Translations under genes and position numbers: made by a program
Shown: positions 41,713-50,452 of the stretch, one piece after another
Layout of the letters: each line of letters opens with the position of its first letter
Position numbering within the stretch: the first letter of the stretch is position 1
DNA from: a virus
DNA: 64,000 bases
IMG/VR virus record: IMGVR_UViG_3300006108_000013
Span: 24,720-88,719 of that record
Reading direction: 5' to 3' (one strand)
Notes under the pieces: generated by a model
Told to the model about the DNA's origin: nothing
What the model saw: the letters and a program-made list of their open reading frames with translations, nothing else
Database searches by the model: none

Positions 41713-42477
41713 TTAATTTATCCAGTTCCTTACTTTATTCCAATCCTGACCACCAGCAAAATGTCTTATCATAACATTATCAATTGATACTCTGTTTATA
41801 TTAAAACTACCACCTGTTTCACCAATCCATTCGGTTACATTAAACCCAGTATCAAATATATGAACATTTTCATTTAATTCATCAATTGAATACACCACAT
41901 CTTCGTTTATTTCACTATGAAACCCATTATTTGGATATTCCCAAAAAGATTTATCAGAGTGTCTTTTAATACCTGCTAAACTATACCAACTCGCTTGCTC
42001 TCTAAACTCATGCCAAAAGCTAGATTGAATTTGAAATCTTTCGTGTATTGAGATTTTATTATTTAATTTATTAAATCTATCATCTGATAAAATATTATTA
42101 ATAAGCTTTTTTGACCATTCATTAACTTTTATACTATACCAGCCCATACAATGGGTGTTACCGGAATCTATGGCGTATGAAAATGATTTTGGTGTTTCAA
42201 TTGAGACCGAATCATTAACAAAATACATATCTGCATCAATGTGTGCAAGCATATCGTCATCTACCAGAGTTCCCTTATCAATTAAATTCTTTACAATTGA
42301 AAATTTCCACCATGTTGGATTACCCCTATACAATTCAAGGGGTGCATCATTACCTATTACAACATATTTAAACCCATGTTTATCACAATATGCTTTATTT
42401 CTTGGTGAAATTATCTCATCAAAAATTTGTTGTCGGTAATCGTTATAACGTGCTATTACAAATAATATTTTTTTCAT
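41713..42477 (-). CDS. Putative glycosyltransferase, GT-A (GT34-like layout)
   Basis: 254 residues. 'ILFVIARYNDYRQQIFDE' at the N-terminus, 'YCDKHGFKYVVIGNDAP', 'PTWWKFSIVKNLI' and the metal site 'HIDADMYFVND' (about 97-107) match the layout of GT-A enzymes of the GMA12/MNN10 type, with a DxD centre. The C-terminus ends 'RHFAGGQDWNKVRNW', a typical H-x-x-G closing loop. It is part of the island with a 3-nt gap before the epimerase gene. Donor and acceptor unknown. Confidence 0.65.
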   Translation of the reverse strand: MKKILFVIARYNDYRQQIFDEIISPRNKAYCDKHGFKYVVIGNDAPLELYRGNPTWWKFSIVKNLIDKGTLVDDDMLAHIDADMYFVNDSVSIETPKSFSYAIDSGNTHCMGWYSIKVNEWSKKLINNILSDDRFNKLNNKISIHERFQIQSSFWHEFREQASWYSLAGIKRHSDKSFWEYPNNGFHSEINEDVVYSIDELNENVHIFDTGFNVTEWIGETGGSFNINRVSIDNVMIRHFAGGQDWNKVRNWIN

Positions 42478-43355
42478 TTCTGCAATGTTTTTAAGATATT
42501 AACACAAGTTCCTTCTAAAGTAAAATACTTTGGGTAAATTTCTTTTATTTTTTCAAGCATGAAATTATATCTTTCATCGGATATTGATTTTAATATACCA
42601 TCTAAATTTTCAATATCATCAAAATCAACTAATACACATATATCATGCCAGTTTATATCATCGATAAAAGGTAAAAATGGTTTTTGGTAATAAATATAAA
42701 CCGGAACTGAACCCAATTGCATTGATTCATATAGTCTAAAACTGGTTGCACCATAACCCCTTGGACATAAGGTAAATCTACTACGAGCAGTAGTAGTTAA
42801 AAATAAATCTATCTTTTCTTTTTCTACATTAGAAGACCAACTTTTAGTGTTTAATACATATTCACACTTTCCATTTAAAACTTCTAACATTTTATTTCTA
42901 ATATCGTGTGATATTTTCCCCCAAAATGTATCCCCATATGTTACGCTACCTACAAAACTACAGAATATATCTTTATCAAGAATTGGTTTGTTTGGTATTT
43001 CGCTGCAAATTAAGGGAATTGGTATTGTATTTGGTACATTCCCACCAGCGGAAAAATTTATTGTATTTATAGGTAGCTTTAAAGATGGCGCATCATCATG
43101 TTGTGATACTGTAAAATATTTTTTTGATCCATCTAATTCCTTTAGATCTTTTTGTAAATCAGGAATCATAGTTAATGCTTTTATGTAGATATCAGTCCAC
43201 ATGATAGGTATATACTTTCTATCTAACTTTTCAAATTCATCATAATTTTTTAAATAAAAATCTAAAAAGTATTGCTCCAAATATTTTCCTTGATGATAAG
43301 GCGGATATTGTGGATATTCTGCCTTTATACAGTATTTTTTAAATTGATCTAGCAT
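42474..43355 (-). CDS. Exostosin-like glycosyltransferase (GT47 type)
   Basis: 293 residues. The C-terminal domain reads 'SRFTLCPRGYGATSFRLYES' then 'MQLGSVPVYIYYQKPFLPF' (about 194-231) and 'DINWHDICVLVDFDDI', the exostosin motif (C-P-x-G, R-x-Y/E, G-x-x-P-V). A second gene of this type is at 45417. Exostosin-like domains add sugars to polysaccharide chains. It overlaps both neighbours by 4-17 nt, indicating coupled translation. Confidence 0.82.
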   Translation of the reverse strand: MLDQFKKYCIKAEYPQYPPYHQGKYLEQYFLDFYLKNYDEFEKLDRKYIPIMWTDIYIKALTMIPDLQKDLKELDGSKKYFTVSQHDDAPSLKLPINTINFSAGGNVPNTIPIPLICSEIPNKPILDKDIFCSFVGSVTYGDTFWGKISHDIRNKMLEVLNGKCEYVLNTKSWSSNVEKEKIDLFLTTTARSRFTLCPRGYGATSFRLYESMQLGSVPVYIYYQKPFLPFIDDINWHDICVLVDFDDIENLDGILKSISDERYNFMLEKIKEIYPKYFTLEGTCVNILKTLQK

Positions 43356-44013
43356 CGTATTTCTCCTTTACTAAATTTAACATTTTTATTTTATTTTTAA
43401 AAGGCGTTGCCCAATTAGCATGATGAATTACAATATCGCTAGGTATATCAAAAGGCTCTTCGCCTGTCCAAGTTTTACCTGTTCTAGCTGCTATTTCACC
43501 ATAAGTCCAGTATTTTACTGGTAGCATTTTCCAATTAAATGCAATCTTTTGATAAATTGGAAAATTTCCCAATAAATGATTAAAACATACTTGTTCTTCT
43601 GGAAAATGATGAAGATTACCTTTAACAGTCTGAAGAAATGCACGGGTTTTGGGCGTAGATCTCATCATAAAAAAACCAGTGTTGACACCTCCACCAAAAT
43701 CATTTTGAAAAATTGCATCAGCATCACCAAGATAATTTAATATTTCATCATGAAAAGGTTTAAAAAACTGAATATCTGGATCAGAAAACATAAAACATTT
43801 TCCATTTTCCGTTTCATAAGCGGCATCAATAAAACATTGAACCTTATACATCATTGTATCTCTCCAACCCTCACTATGAAATTCTGAACTAGGACAAACT
43901 TGTGGTTTAAATTTAACAACAAGTTCTAAATTTGGATCAAAAGGAAAACTTTTTATAAAATAATCCTTGAACATCCCATAATGAGATTCTGTAAAAACTG
44001 TATATAGTTTCAT
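43339..44013 (-). CDS. Putative nucleotide-sugar transferase, GT-A like
   Basis: 224 residues. 'GWRDTMMYKVQCFIDAAYE' (about 49-67), the metal-site strand 'CFMFSDPDIQFFKPF' (about 73-87) and 'GGGVNTGFFMMRSTPKTRAF' resemble the nucleotide-diphospho-sugar transferase family (PF03407 type). 'VIHHANWATPFKNKI' near the end supplies the closing His. Overlap with the GT25-like gene upstream is 4 nt. The specificity is not readable. Confidence 0.65.
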   Translation of the reverse strand: MKLYTVFTESHYGMFKDYFIKSFPFDPNLELVVKFKPQVCPSSEFHSEGWRDTMMYKVQCFIDAAYETENGKCFMFSDPDIQFFKPFHDEILNYLGDADAIFQNDFGGGVNTGFFMMRSTPKTRAFLQTVKGNLHHFPEEQVCFNHLLGNFPIYQKIAFNWKMLPVKYWTYGEIAARTGKTWTGEEPFDIPSDIVIHHANWATPFKNKIKMLNLVKEKYDARSI

Positions 44014-44672
44014 GTTCTGTAATTACCCTTTGAATCTCTTATATCAACAAAAGCACTTTTATATTTTCCTGTTTCGGAACCTTGTTTTAAAACTAAACCC
44101 GACCAAAGAACTCTTATTTTCATACGTGGAATAAAATAATTTAAAATTCTATCTATTGCATGACAATTTATTTTAGCAGCTATCAATAAACTTTCAACAC
44201 ACCGAAGACTAACAATATAAGCTCCTGTGCATCTGGTAATATATGAGGGATCATAATATAAAAGTGTGGGAGGTTTTTTATTTTGAACTTCCATACCACA
44301 ACATGAACTCAAAAATGCAACATCACCATCTAATTTTTCAAATTCAAAAGCAGCTTGTTCCAAATATAAATTAAGATTGATATTTTGAAAATCAATGTCA
44401 TCTTCTAATATAAGAACGTGTTCATATTTTCTTTTTAATTGTTGCTCATAGCAATATATGTGCGATTGATTTACGCAGAGTAAACGTGGATTAATATGGA
44501 AAGCATTTTTAATTTTTTTAATGCTTTCGGGTTTATCATATTGATCAACCCATTCAACTAAATCAGTTAATCCGAATTCTTCTAATTTCTTTTCCATATA
44601 TTCCCTTCTATCTGTTAAGGGTTTCCAATGTATAATATAGATTTTACTATAAAATTCTCTTATACTTTTCAT
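44010..44672 (-). CDS. Glycosyltransferase family 25-like
   Basis: 220 residues. 'KIYIIHWKPLTDRREYMEKK' near the start, 'HVLILEDDIDFQN' (about 84-96) and 'RCTGAYIVSLRCVESLL' (about 143-159) show the GT25 arrangement with the metal-binding EDD. The end 'VLWSGLVLKQGSETGKYKS' resembles the loop in the GT25 gene at 39066 (QGSRTGLY), so the two are paralogues. LPS core and collagen sugar transferases share this fold. Confidence 0.8.
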   Translation of the reverse strand: MKSIREFYSKIYIIHWKPLTDRREYMEKKLEEFGLTDLVEWVDQYDKPESIKKIKNAFHINPRLLCVNQSHIYCYEQQLKRKYEHVLILEDDIDFQNINLNLYLEQAAFEFEKLDGDVAFLSSCCGMEVQNKKPPTLLYYDPSYITRCTGAYIVSLRCVESLLIAAKINCHAIDRILNYFIPRMKIRVLWSGLVLKQGSETGKYKSAFVDIRDSKGNYRT

Positions 44673-45439
44673 ATTTTTAAAAATTCCATTTCTTTTTCAT
44701 TCTCATCAGATAAAGGATATAAAAATTGACCGTATGGTAATCGTTTTACAAGATATGAATATATAAATTCATGCCATTTTTTATGGTAAGGCGTACTTTC
44801 CCATAATTTGGAATTATGAACTGCTTCAGGAGAAAATTCATTCCATTTTAACTCGTGTTTTTCATGACAAATATAAACTTCTTTATTTCCTAAAAATGAA
44901 TTGCTTCTATTGTATAACTCTATTGCAAACGCAACATCCCATAAATGTTCAGCATAGATATAGTCTTGAAAATAATTTCTATTTTGTATCCACCAATCCT
45001 TTTTAACCGCCCATGCATCAAATCCAGCAATCTCTATTCTAAATGGTATAATATTATTTAAAGAATCAATTTTATAACAATCATGTCGAGAAAAAGAATA
45101 AGATTCATATTCACCCTTTGATATTAATTTTAATAATCTATCGGTTAATAAAATGTCACTATTTAAAAATAAAAAGTAATCGCAATCAACAGTAGATAAA
45201 GCATCAAAAAAATCTTTAGCTATTGGTTTATCAGAATTTGACCCTTTAATTATATCTTTTGCTTTTCTTTTTAGTACTGGCAAATGATTAAATCCTAAAG
45301 TGTAATTTTTTTCATTTTCAAATGTTATATTATAAAGAGAAACATTTGAATGTTTTGCCACAAGCCGATTTAATACTTCTATACATTGATCTTGTCTAGT
45401 GTAATATCCAAAAATATTAATTCCTATCGCTATTTTCAT
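44669..45439 (-). CDS. Putative glycosyltransferase, GT-A like
   Basis: 256 residues. 'AIGINIFGYYTRQDQCIEVL' at the start, 'DCDYFLFLNSDILLTDRLLK' (about 90-109) with a central S-D, and 'YSFSRHDCYKID' then 'GFDAWAVKKDWW' (about 141-152) look like a GT-A transferase with an SxD metal site. 'AEHLWDVAFAIELYNR' and a late 'CHEKHELKW' give acid and His residues. It overlaps the exostosin-like gene by 23 nt. Family number not assigned. Confidence 0.6.
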   Translation of the reverse strand: MKIAIGINIFGYYTRQDQCIEVLNRLVAKHSNVSLYNITFENEKNYTLGFNHLPVLKRKAKDIIKGSNSDKPIAKDFFDALSTVDCDYFLFLNSDILLTDRLLKLISKGEYESYSFSRHDCYKIDSLNNIIPFRIEIAGFDAWAVKKDWWIQNRNYFQDYIYAEHLWDVAFAIELYNRSNSFLGNKEVYICHEKHELKWNEFSPEAVHNSKLWESTPYHKKWHEFIYSYLVKRLPYGQFLYPLSDENEKEMEFLKI

Positions 45440-46346
45440 ATATTTTACTGATTTCTTTTATAAACCCCAGTGGCGATATGCTATTTTCATATATCTCTCT
45501 TATTTTAATCTGTAAATCAATATATTGATTATCCGATATGGAATTCCAAAAATTATTAACCGCTTCGTTTATTTCATCTATTGAATTAACAAATATCGAT
45601 ATATTTTTCCAATCTATTTTATCTTCGAATGGGAAGATCATATCAGAATTAACTATCAATGGTATTTTACCTAAACTCATTGTCTCGTATAATCGATATG
45701 AAAAATTACCAACGCCTTTACAGCATAATATTATATCACTATCATACATGTTATCTATATATTGTTTTCTTAAAGTTGGATTATGAACGGAACCACCCCA
45801 AAATCCTTCCTTTCTAACTAAAAAATTAGTAATAACGTTTTCATTTATATTTAAAATATCCATTGCTTGTTGTCTATATTCATTAGATAAAGCACCACAA
45901 AAACCAATTGTTGGTTTTTTGGTTTTTATTTTTGGTTGAAAATATTTTGTATTATTAAAATCATCCGACCATGCTGGCAAAGCATATTCATTTTGTTTTC
46001 TTTTTGATCTATAGAAAGAAGTTCTGTAGACATCAATGCAATTTGGTAAGTTTGTCGGTGTTGCATTATCATCGTTATATAATGCAATAACTTTTTTATT
46101 ATATTTTTCTGCTAAATTTATATATTCACCTATATTTTGATTTAATTTAGCGTGATATACTATAACATCGCAGTCATCTATTGATGTATATTGAATATAT
46201 TTTCTGGCTTCTTTAATCCATTTTCTTACATCAACAAAATCTAAATTTTTTTCTATTAATTCAAGACTAAGAAAAGGAAATAGCAAAATATGCTCTTGAA
46301 CTACTTCATTTGTTGGAAACATGTGTGGGTTTGACCAAATTTTCAT
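45417..46346 (-). CDS. Exostosin-like glycosyltransferase
   Basis: 309 residues. 'KPTIGFCGALSNEYRQQAMD' (about 146-165) opens the donor domain; 'DIILCCKGVGNFSYRLYETM' and 'SLGKIPLIVNSDMIFPFEDK' follow the exostosin pattern (C-x-G, S-x-R-x-Y/E, G-x-x-P). The N-terminal domain has 'VIVYHAKLNQNIGEY' and 'KVIALYNDDNATP'. It is a diverged relative of the gene at 42474. Linked to both neighbours by ATGA-type overlaps. Confidence 0.8.
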   Translation of the reverse strand: MKIWSNPHMFPTNEVVQEHILLFPFLSLELIEKNLDFVDVRKWIKEARKYIQYTSIDDCDVIVYHAKLNQNIGEYINLAEKYNKKVIALYNDDNATPTNLPNCIDVYRTSFYRSKRKQNEYALPAWSDDFNNTKYFQPKIKTKKPTIGFCGALSNEYRQQAMDILNINENVITNFLVRKEGFWGGSVHNPTLRKQYIDNMYDSDIILCCKGVGNFSYRLYETMSLGKIPLIVNSDMIFPFEDKIDWKNISIFVNSIDEINEAVNNFWNSISDNQYIDLQIKIREIYENSISPLGFIKEISKIYENSDRN

Positions 46347-47122
46347 GATTTAATATTTTTTAATTTTTTAATAACATCTTCTTGTGGGATATCTGGTATT
46401 TGATTGACCATTATACCATGTTTTTTGATAAAAAGCTGCCATTGTTCTTGTATTCTTTGTTCTCTTGATCCATCTGGACGATCTGCTTGTAAACGACTTA
46501 CCGCAACAGGATTATTTTCAATATATAAGTCCGAATCGGCTATATCAGCAAAATACCAAAAGGGTGCTGCATAATCTTGTTGGGATTCTCTATATGCCAT
46601 GTCAATATCAAAAGGATCTCTAAATTGAGTATCATATAAACCAACTTTTTCATAGCATGATTTATGATGATATGTAAATTCGTTGCACATATTTTTATAA
46701 AAGGATATTTTAACATTGTTTTTATAATTAACTGTTAAACGAGGTGTTCTATTACCGATTGGACCAGATTCCCATGCCATGCTTGTATAGCAGAGATATT
46801 TTAAACCAGTTTCTTTAGATGCTTTAATATATTCATCAAATATATCAGGTCTTTTTATTATCATATCGTCTTCAATTATGAAGATGTGTTCGCAATTCCT
46901 GTTTAAAAGAAAATTTATAGCATCATTTCGACAAATTGCTGGATAGCAGTTAGTGTTATGTTGCACCCAATGGCATGCATAGTTCTCCTTGTAATGATTA
47001 CCTCCATTGATGACAACTAATTCATCAATTTTGGCAAGAGGAAGTGATTCATAAAGAGTTTTAAAGTAATCTTCTGAATTATATGTAACTATTCCTACTC
47101 CGATTTTTTCTTTTTTTTCCAT
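46343..47122 (-). CDS. GT-A glycosyltransferase, tandem paralogue 1
   Basis: 259 residues. 'IGVGIVTYNSEDYFKTLYES' (6-25), 'CHWVQHNTNCYPAICRNDAI', 'HIFIIEDDMIIKRPDIF' with metal-binding EDD (about 80-82) and 'YHHKSCYEKVGLYDTQF' define a GT2-like fold. It is homologous to the two genes upstream (47095, 47906): same N-terminal GVGI start, EDD-region spacing and a final '...FIKKHG' helix. The C-terminal sequence has 'PVAVSRLQADRPDGS'. It is probably an active transferase. Confidence 0.75.
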   Translation of the reverse strand: MEKKEKIGVGIVTYNSEDYFKTLYESLPLAKIDELVVINGGNHYKENYACHWVQHNTNCYPAICRNDAINFLLNRNCEHIFIIEDDMIIKRPDIFDEYIKASKETGLKYLCYTSMAWESGPIGNRTPRLTVNYKNNVKISFYKNMCNEFTYHHKSCYEKVGLYDTQFRDPFDIDMAYRESQQDYAAPFWYFADIADSDLYIENNPVAVSRLQADRPDGSREQRIQEQWQLFIKKHGIMVNQIPDIPQEDVIKKLKNIKS

Positions 47123-47919
47123 ATTTCTTGTAATGATTTAACACAATCTTGTTCAGTGTAAGGTTTTTCAGCGGGTCCGTAACCACCAATAACACTAAAT
47201 CCTTGTTTTTTAATAAATAAATCTAAACCATTTTTAAATGTTTGTTGAAAATCGGATTCAGTTCTAATTTTACTCTGCTGATGATCTGGGACAATATCCT
47301 TTAACATCTTATCCGAACCATGAACATCAGCAAACCAACGAAATGGAGGATGATAACCTGCTTTAATGGCTCTGTAGGTGTGATCTACATGCTCCATAGC
47401 ATTATAATAGTCTTCATCAATTAAACCAATCTCATCTAAAACGGATATATGAAAATAACTAAATGCACCAAGAAGATTTGGGTATAAATCTATCTTTGTG
47501 TCATCTGGATAATTTACGGTTTTTCTTATTATTGGATTTCCGTAACCATCTCGGTTATGATTACCATGTAATCCATAATTTAAATGTTTAACACCAGTAA
47601 CATTTGCGGTTTTAATATATTCTCTGAATACAAATACGTCTTCGATCTCAATATCATCTTCCATTAAGAAGATATGCTCACAATTTCTTTCCATTAAGAA
47701 TTTTAAAGCTGCGTTTTTAGCTTTACCAACACCTTGTCTACCAATTGTATCTATTAAATTTATTGGTTGGTACTTTAATTTATTAGTACCATCATTTACC
47801 GTTACCGTCTCAAAATCTGTATATATTTGAAGTGCTTTACTAAGACTTTCACTAGCCTTAATATAAAAATCTTCCCTGTCGCATGTAATTATACCGACAC
47901 CAATTTTATTTTTTTGCAT
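47095..47919 (-). CDS. GT-A glycosyltransferase, tandem paralogue 2
   Basis: 274 residues. 'GVGIITCDREDFYIKASESL' (7-26), 'GVGKAKNAALKFLMERNCEH' and the metal site 'HIFLMEDDIEIEDVFVF' correspond one to one with the neighbouring paralogues. 'MEHVDHTYRAIKAGYHPPF' (about 190-208) supplies the base region of a GT2-like fold. The C-terminus ends in a KKKKK stretch. It overlaps the gene before by 14 nt and the gene after by 28 nt. Tandem duplication is the likely origin. Confidence 0.75.
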   Translation of the reverse strand: MQKNKIGVGIITCDREDFYIKASESLSKALQIYTDFETVTVNDGTNKLKYQPINLIDTIGRQGVGKAKNAALKFLMERNCEHIFLMEDDIEIEDVFVFREYIKTANVTGVKHLNYGLHGNHNRDGYGNPIIRKTVNYPDDTKIDLYPNLLGAFSYFHISVLDEIGLIDEDYYNAMEHVDHTYRAIKAGYHPPFRWFADVHGSDKMLKDIVPDHQQSKIRTESDFQQTFKNGLDLFIKKQGFSVIGGYGPAEKPYTEQDCVKSLQEIWKKKKKSE

Positions 47920-48700
47920 AATTGGTTTGAATTACTTCCATTGATTTGAGTAATTCCTCTTGAGATACATGTGGTGGATCATTTTGCGTAGGCAGATACT
48001 TGTGTTCATTCAAGAAATGTGCATAACTTAATTGAACGTCTCTTGATTGATCTGGCATATCCTTAAATCCAAGTTTATTGATATTACCGATACCGCTTTC
48101 TAACCAATCACTAGGTATTGTTGGATGATAGTTGTTTGGTGGGTAAGCATTTTTGTTTCTGACCTTTGTGACATAATCTAAAACATCTAATTGTAAACTA
48201 TTGAAGTATCTTTCATCGAAATAGCCAAATGTTTTTACTATTCCTGAAAACAAAAATAAAAACTCTGTATTTAAATGTTTGGAAAGGTTAAGTGTTACAC
48301 CCTTTTCATCATCTTCAAGAGGAATATTATCGGTTGATGCTCCTGTAATAATCCACGTACCAAAGGTGTCAGCAAGCTTAAGAGTCTTTTCAAAAATTTC
48401 TGGATTTTTGATAACTTGATTGGAATGAATAAGAAAATAATACTTTAATCCCTTTAATCTCATTTGAGAAATTAACCAATTTCTCATTGTTGCTAACTGT
48501 ACAGACGTTGTATATTTTTTATATTCTTGTACAACACCATATGGATCTTTATTATTGTTATTTGAAACAACAAATACTTGATTTGGTCTAGGATCACCAT
48601 CTCCACGGTATATAAAATCTTGAGGTACAGATTTTAAACAATTATTTAAATCTTCTTGAGTATAAAGGTCAAGAATGCCTATTCCTATTTCGTTGTTCAT
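47906..48700 (-). CDS. GT-A-like protein, tandem paralogue 3, metal motif lost
   Basis: 264 residues. It aligns by eye with the two downstream paralogues: 'GIGILDLYTQEDLNNCLKSV' at the start, 'QLATMRNWLISQMRLKGLKY' in place of the acceptor helix, then 'YFLIHSNQVIKNPEIF', where HSN replaces the EDD of the paralogues (about 94-96). The end has 'AHFLNEHKYLP' for their FIKKHG helix. With the metal-binding acids gone it may be non-catalytic, use a metal-free mechanism, or act as a scaffold. It is the first gene of the island after gp47 (4-nt overlap). Confidence 0.65.
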   Translation of the reverse strand: MNNEIGIGILDLYTQEDLNNCLKSVPQDFIYRGDGDPRPNQVFVVSNNNNKDPYGVVQEYKKYTTSVQLATMRNWLISQMRLKGLKYYFLIHSNQVIKNPEIFEKTLKLADTFGTWIITGASTDNIPLEDDEKGVTLNLSKHLNTEFLFLFSGIVKTFGYFDERYFNSLQLDVLDYVTKVRNKNAYPPNNYHPTIPSDWLESGIGNINKLGFKDMPDQSRDVQLSYAHFLNEHKYLPTQNDPPHVSQEELLKSMEVIQTNYAKK

Positions 48701-49755
48701 TTTGATAATAAATTATAACTTTCTGTAAGATATTCAATGACTTCTTTTTTGTTTTCGATGTCTAGAGTGTTAACAAATTCCTCAATATCCTTGAGTAAGT
48801 TACCAGAGTCAATTTCCTTTGCCTCATTTAAGATGGCTGAATCGGTATTATCCGCTAAATAATCGGTTCTAATTGATAACGGCAATGTTTTATGGAGTTT
48901 TGTGGTTAAAAGTGCAAGCTCCTCTTGCCCAATTTCAGTATCAACTACCAAACTAACAATATTATTCTCTAAAATTGCCTTTAACTGTTCTATATTTTCA
49001 GAATTAGAATTATCTATGAAATTTTTTACTGATACTTTATGATGTTTAGGTGAAATATTATTTTCGATGAACTCAAATTCATTATTTTGTAGATCTAGTA
49101 TATAGATACCCCTTGCATCACCTGCATCTCCGAAATTATGTTGATAAGGACTTCCAAGATAAACAATCCTACCATTATCATATTTTCTGTCATCTTTTTT
49201 ATGGAAATGACCTGAAACTATCAACGGTGCTTTCTTAAAAAGCTGTTTTGATTCCATCCCGTGTTCACAAACTTTATAAGAGTTCATGTAAAAAGAACTA
49301 ATCTCAAAATGACCAAAGATAATACCATCAGTTTTGGGAATTTGATCATATTCAACACCCCAAGGAACCATAACAATATCCTTATATGGTGTTTTTATGG
49401 TTTCACATTCTTTATCAACTATATTGATATTACCCCATCCATCAAGAATTGATATAGAATTTACCGTACTATTGTTTTTATAAAAACAATCATGATTTCC
49501 GCTGGAAATATAAATTGTAAAATCTTTAAAATAATCAAAAAACTCTTTTGCGGTTGCTAGAGTAGCAACATTGATCTCACTTCTGTTGTGAAATATGTCA
49601 CCAGGTATTATAATCTCATCAATTCCTAATTTTAGGTATTCTTCGGATGCCCATTTAGCAAAATTCAAAGCAATATCATGCCATTGCTTGCTATCTTGTC
49701 CAAGCCCAATGTGGATATCAGAAAAACATCCTATTTTTCTACTAGAAATCTTCAT
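48697..49755 (-). CDS. Recombination nuclease subunit, gp47 (SbcD/Mre11-like)
   Basis: 352 residues (T4 gp47: 339). Metallophosphoesterase motifs are complete: SDIHIG (D13, H15), PGDIFHNR (D53), GNHD (N87, H88, D89) and SGHFHKKD (H183, H185). It is the nuclease partner of gp46 for end resection in recombination-dependent replication. In T4 the two genes are adjacent; here gp46 is at 30224. The stop overlaps the first glycan-island gene by 4 nt, so gp47 and the island are translationally linked. Confidence 0.93.
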   Translation of the reverse strand: MKISSRKIGCFSDIHIGLGQDSKQWHDIALNFAKWASEEYLKLGIDEIIIPGDIFHNRSEINVATLATAKEFFDYFKDFTIYISSGNHDCFYKNNSTVNSISILDGWGNINIVDKECETIKTPYKDIVMVPWGVEYDQIPKTDGIIFGHFEISSFYMNSYKVCEHGMESKQLFKKAPLIVSGHFHKKDDRKYDNGRIVYLGSPYQHNFGDAGDARGIYILDLQNNEFEFIENNISPKHHKVSVKNFIDNSNSENIEQLKAILENNIVSLVVDTEIGQEELALLTTKLHKTLPLSIRTDYLADNTDSAILNEAKEIDSGNLLKDIEEFVNTLDIENKKEVIEYLTESYNLLSK

Positions 49756-49786
49756 TAAGAAGATAATAACAGGTAATTTAAATTTT

Positions 49787-50452
49787 TCAATGCCTTTCTC
49801 TTTCTTTGTTTATTCTAATGTTGTTATTTTTCATCAAAACGTTGTAATTTTGAGACATCATTAAAATTTCATTTGAATATTTGTCATGGGTTTCAGCCAT
49901 ATGCTTCTCTTTTTTGATTCGATTACGGAAAGCATTAAATGCAATGCGTGTGAAATAAGAAAAAGGATTTGTTCCCTTATCACGATTGTACTTTTTAGCC
50001 ATAAGTGCTTTCATCATTCTAATAACGCCATCTCCAACCATTTCTTCTCGATATGTGTAGTTAATAAAATTTGGTGCATAACTTAATTTATGTGAAATTT
50101 TACTAACCATATTGGCTAAATTATCAGACATTTTACCAGTGTCATAATAATTCATGATTTCGGCATCGAATTCCTTTGGATCTACATAAAACTTTGCCTT
50201 GTCAGCAGTAGCCTTTCCTCTTTTTTTAGGTGCTTCAACTTCTTCTAAAATGGGTTCATCCTCTAGGGGTTGTTCGTCCTCTAAAGCATTTTCGACTAAA
50301 TCGGTGTCATCTTCTTCATTTATTAATAGTTCTTCTTCGTGATCATCTCTTAAGTCATACCCATCATCGATGACATCATGATAGATTAGATCATCAAATG
50401 TATCTTCTTTTTTTATTCGTTTTTTTCTTTTAATGTATGTCGGTTTTTTCAT
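49787..50452 (-). CDS. Late sigma factor, gp55-like
   Basis: 221 residues (T4 gp55: 185). Region 2-like core: 'APNFINYTYREEMVGDGVIR' (126-145) followed by 'NPFSYFTRIAFNAFRNRIKK' (162-181), close to the T4 pattern (NPFAYFTQ..., RRIKKE). It would direct host RNA polymerase to TATAAATA-type late promoters such as 2343 and 14181. Residues 1-80 are an extra arm: a basic start (KRKKRIKKE), then a strongly acidic stretch (DDGYDLRDDHEEELL and onward), not present in T4. The C-terminus would hold the clamp-binding tail. It overlaps uvsW by 23 nt. Confidence 0.85.
   Translation of the reverse strand: MKKPTYIKRKKRIKKEDTFDDLIYHDVIDDGYDLRDDHEEELLINEEDDTDLVENALEDEQPLEDEPILEEVEAPKKRGKATADKAKFYVDPKEFDAEIMNYYDTGKMSDNLANMVSKISHKLSYAPNFINYTYREEMVGDGVIRMMKALMAKKYNRDKGTNPFSYFTRIAFNAFRNRIKKEKHMAETHDKYSNEILMMSQNYNVLMKNNNIRINKERERH

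Noticed and set aside
42847-43188. 113-residue + strand frame
   Set aside because: Antisense to the exostosin-like gene; no start context or motif.
46343-48700. Defence system reading of the tandem genes
   Set aside because: The motifs are those of GT-A transferases; no nuclease, TIR or NAD-related signature is present.
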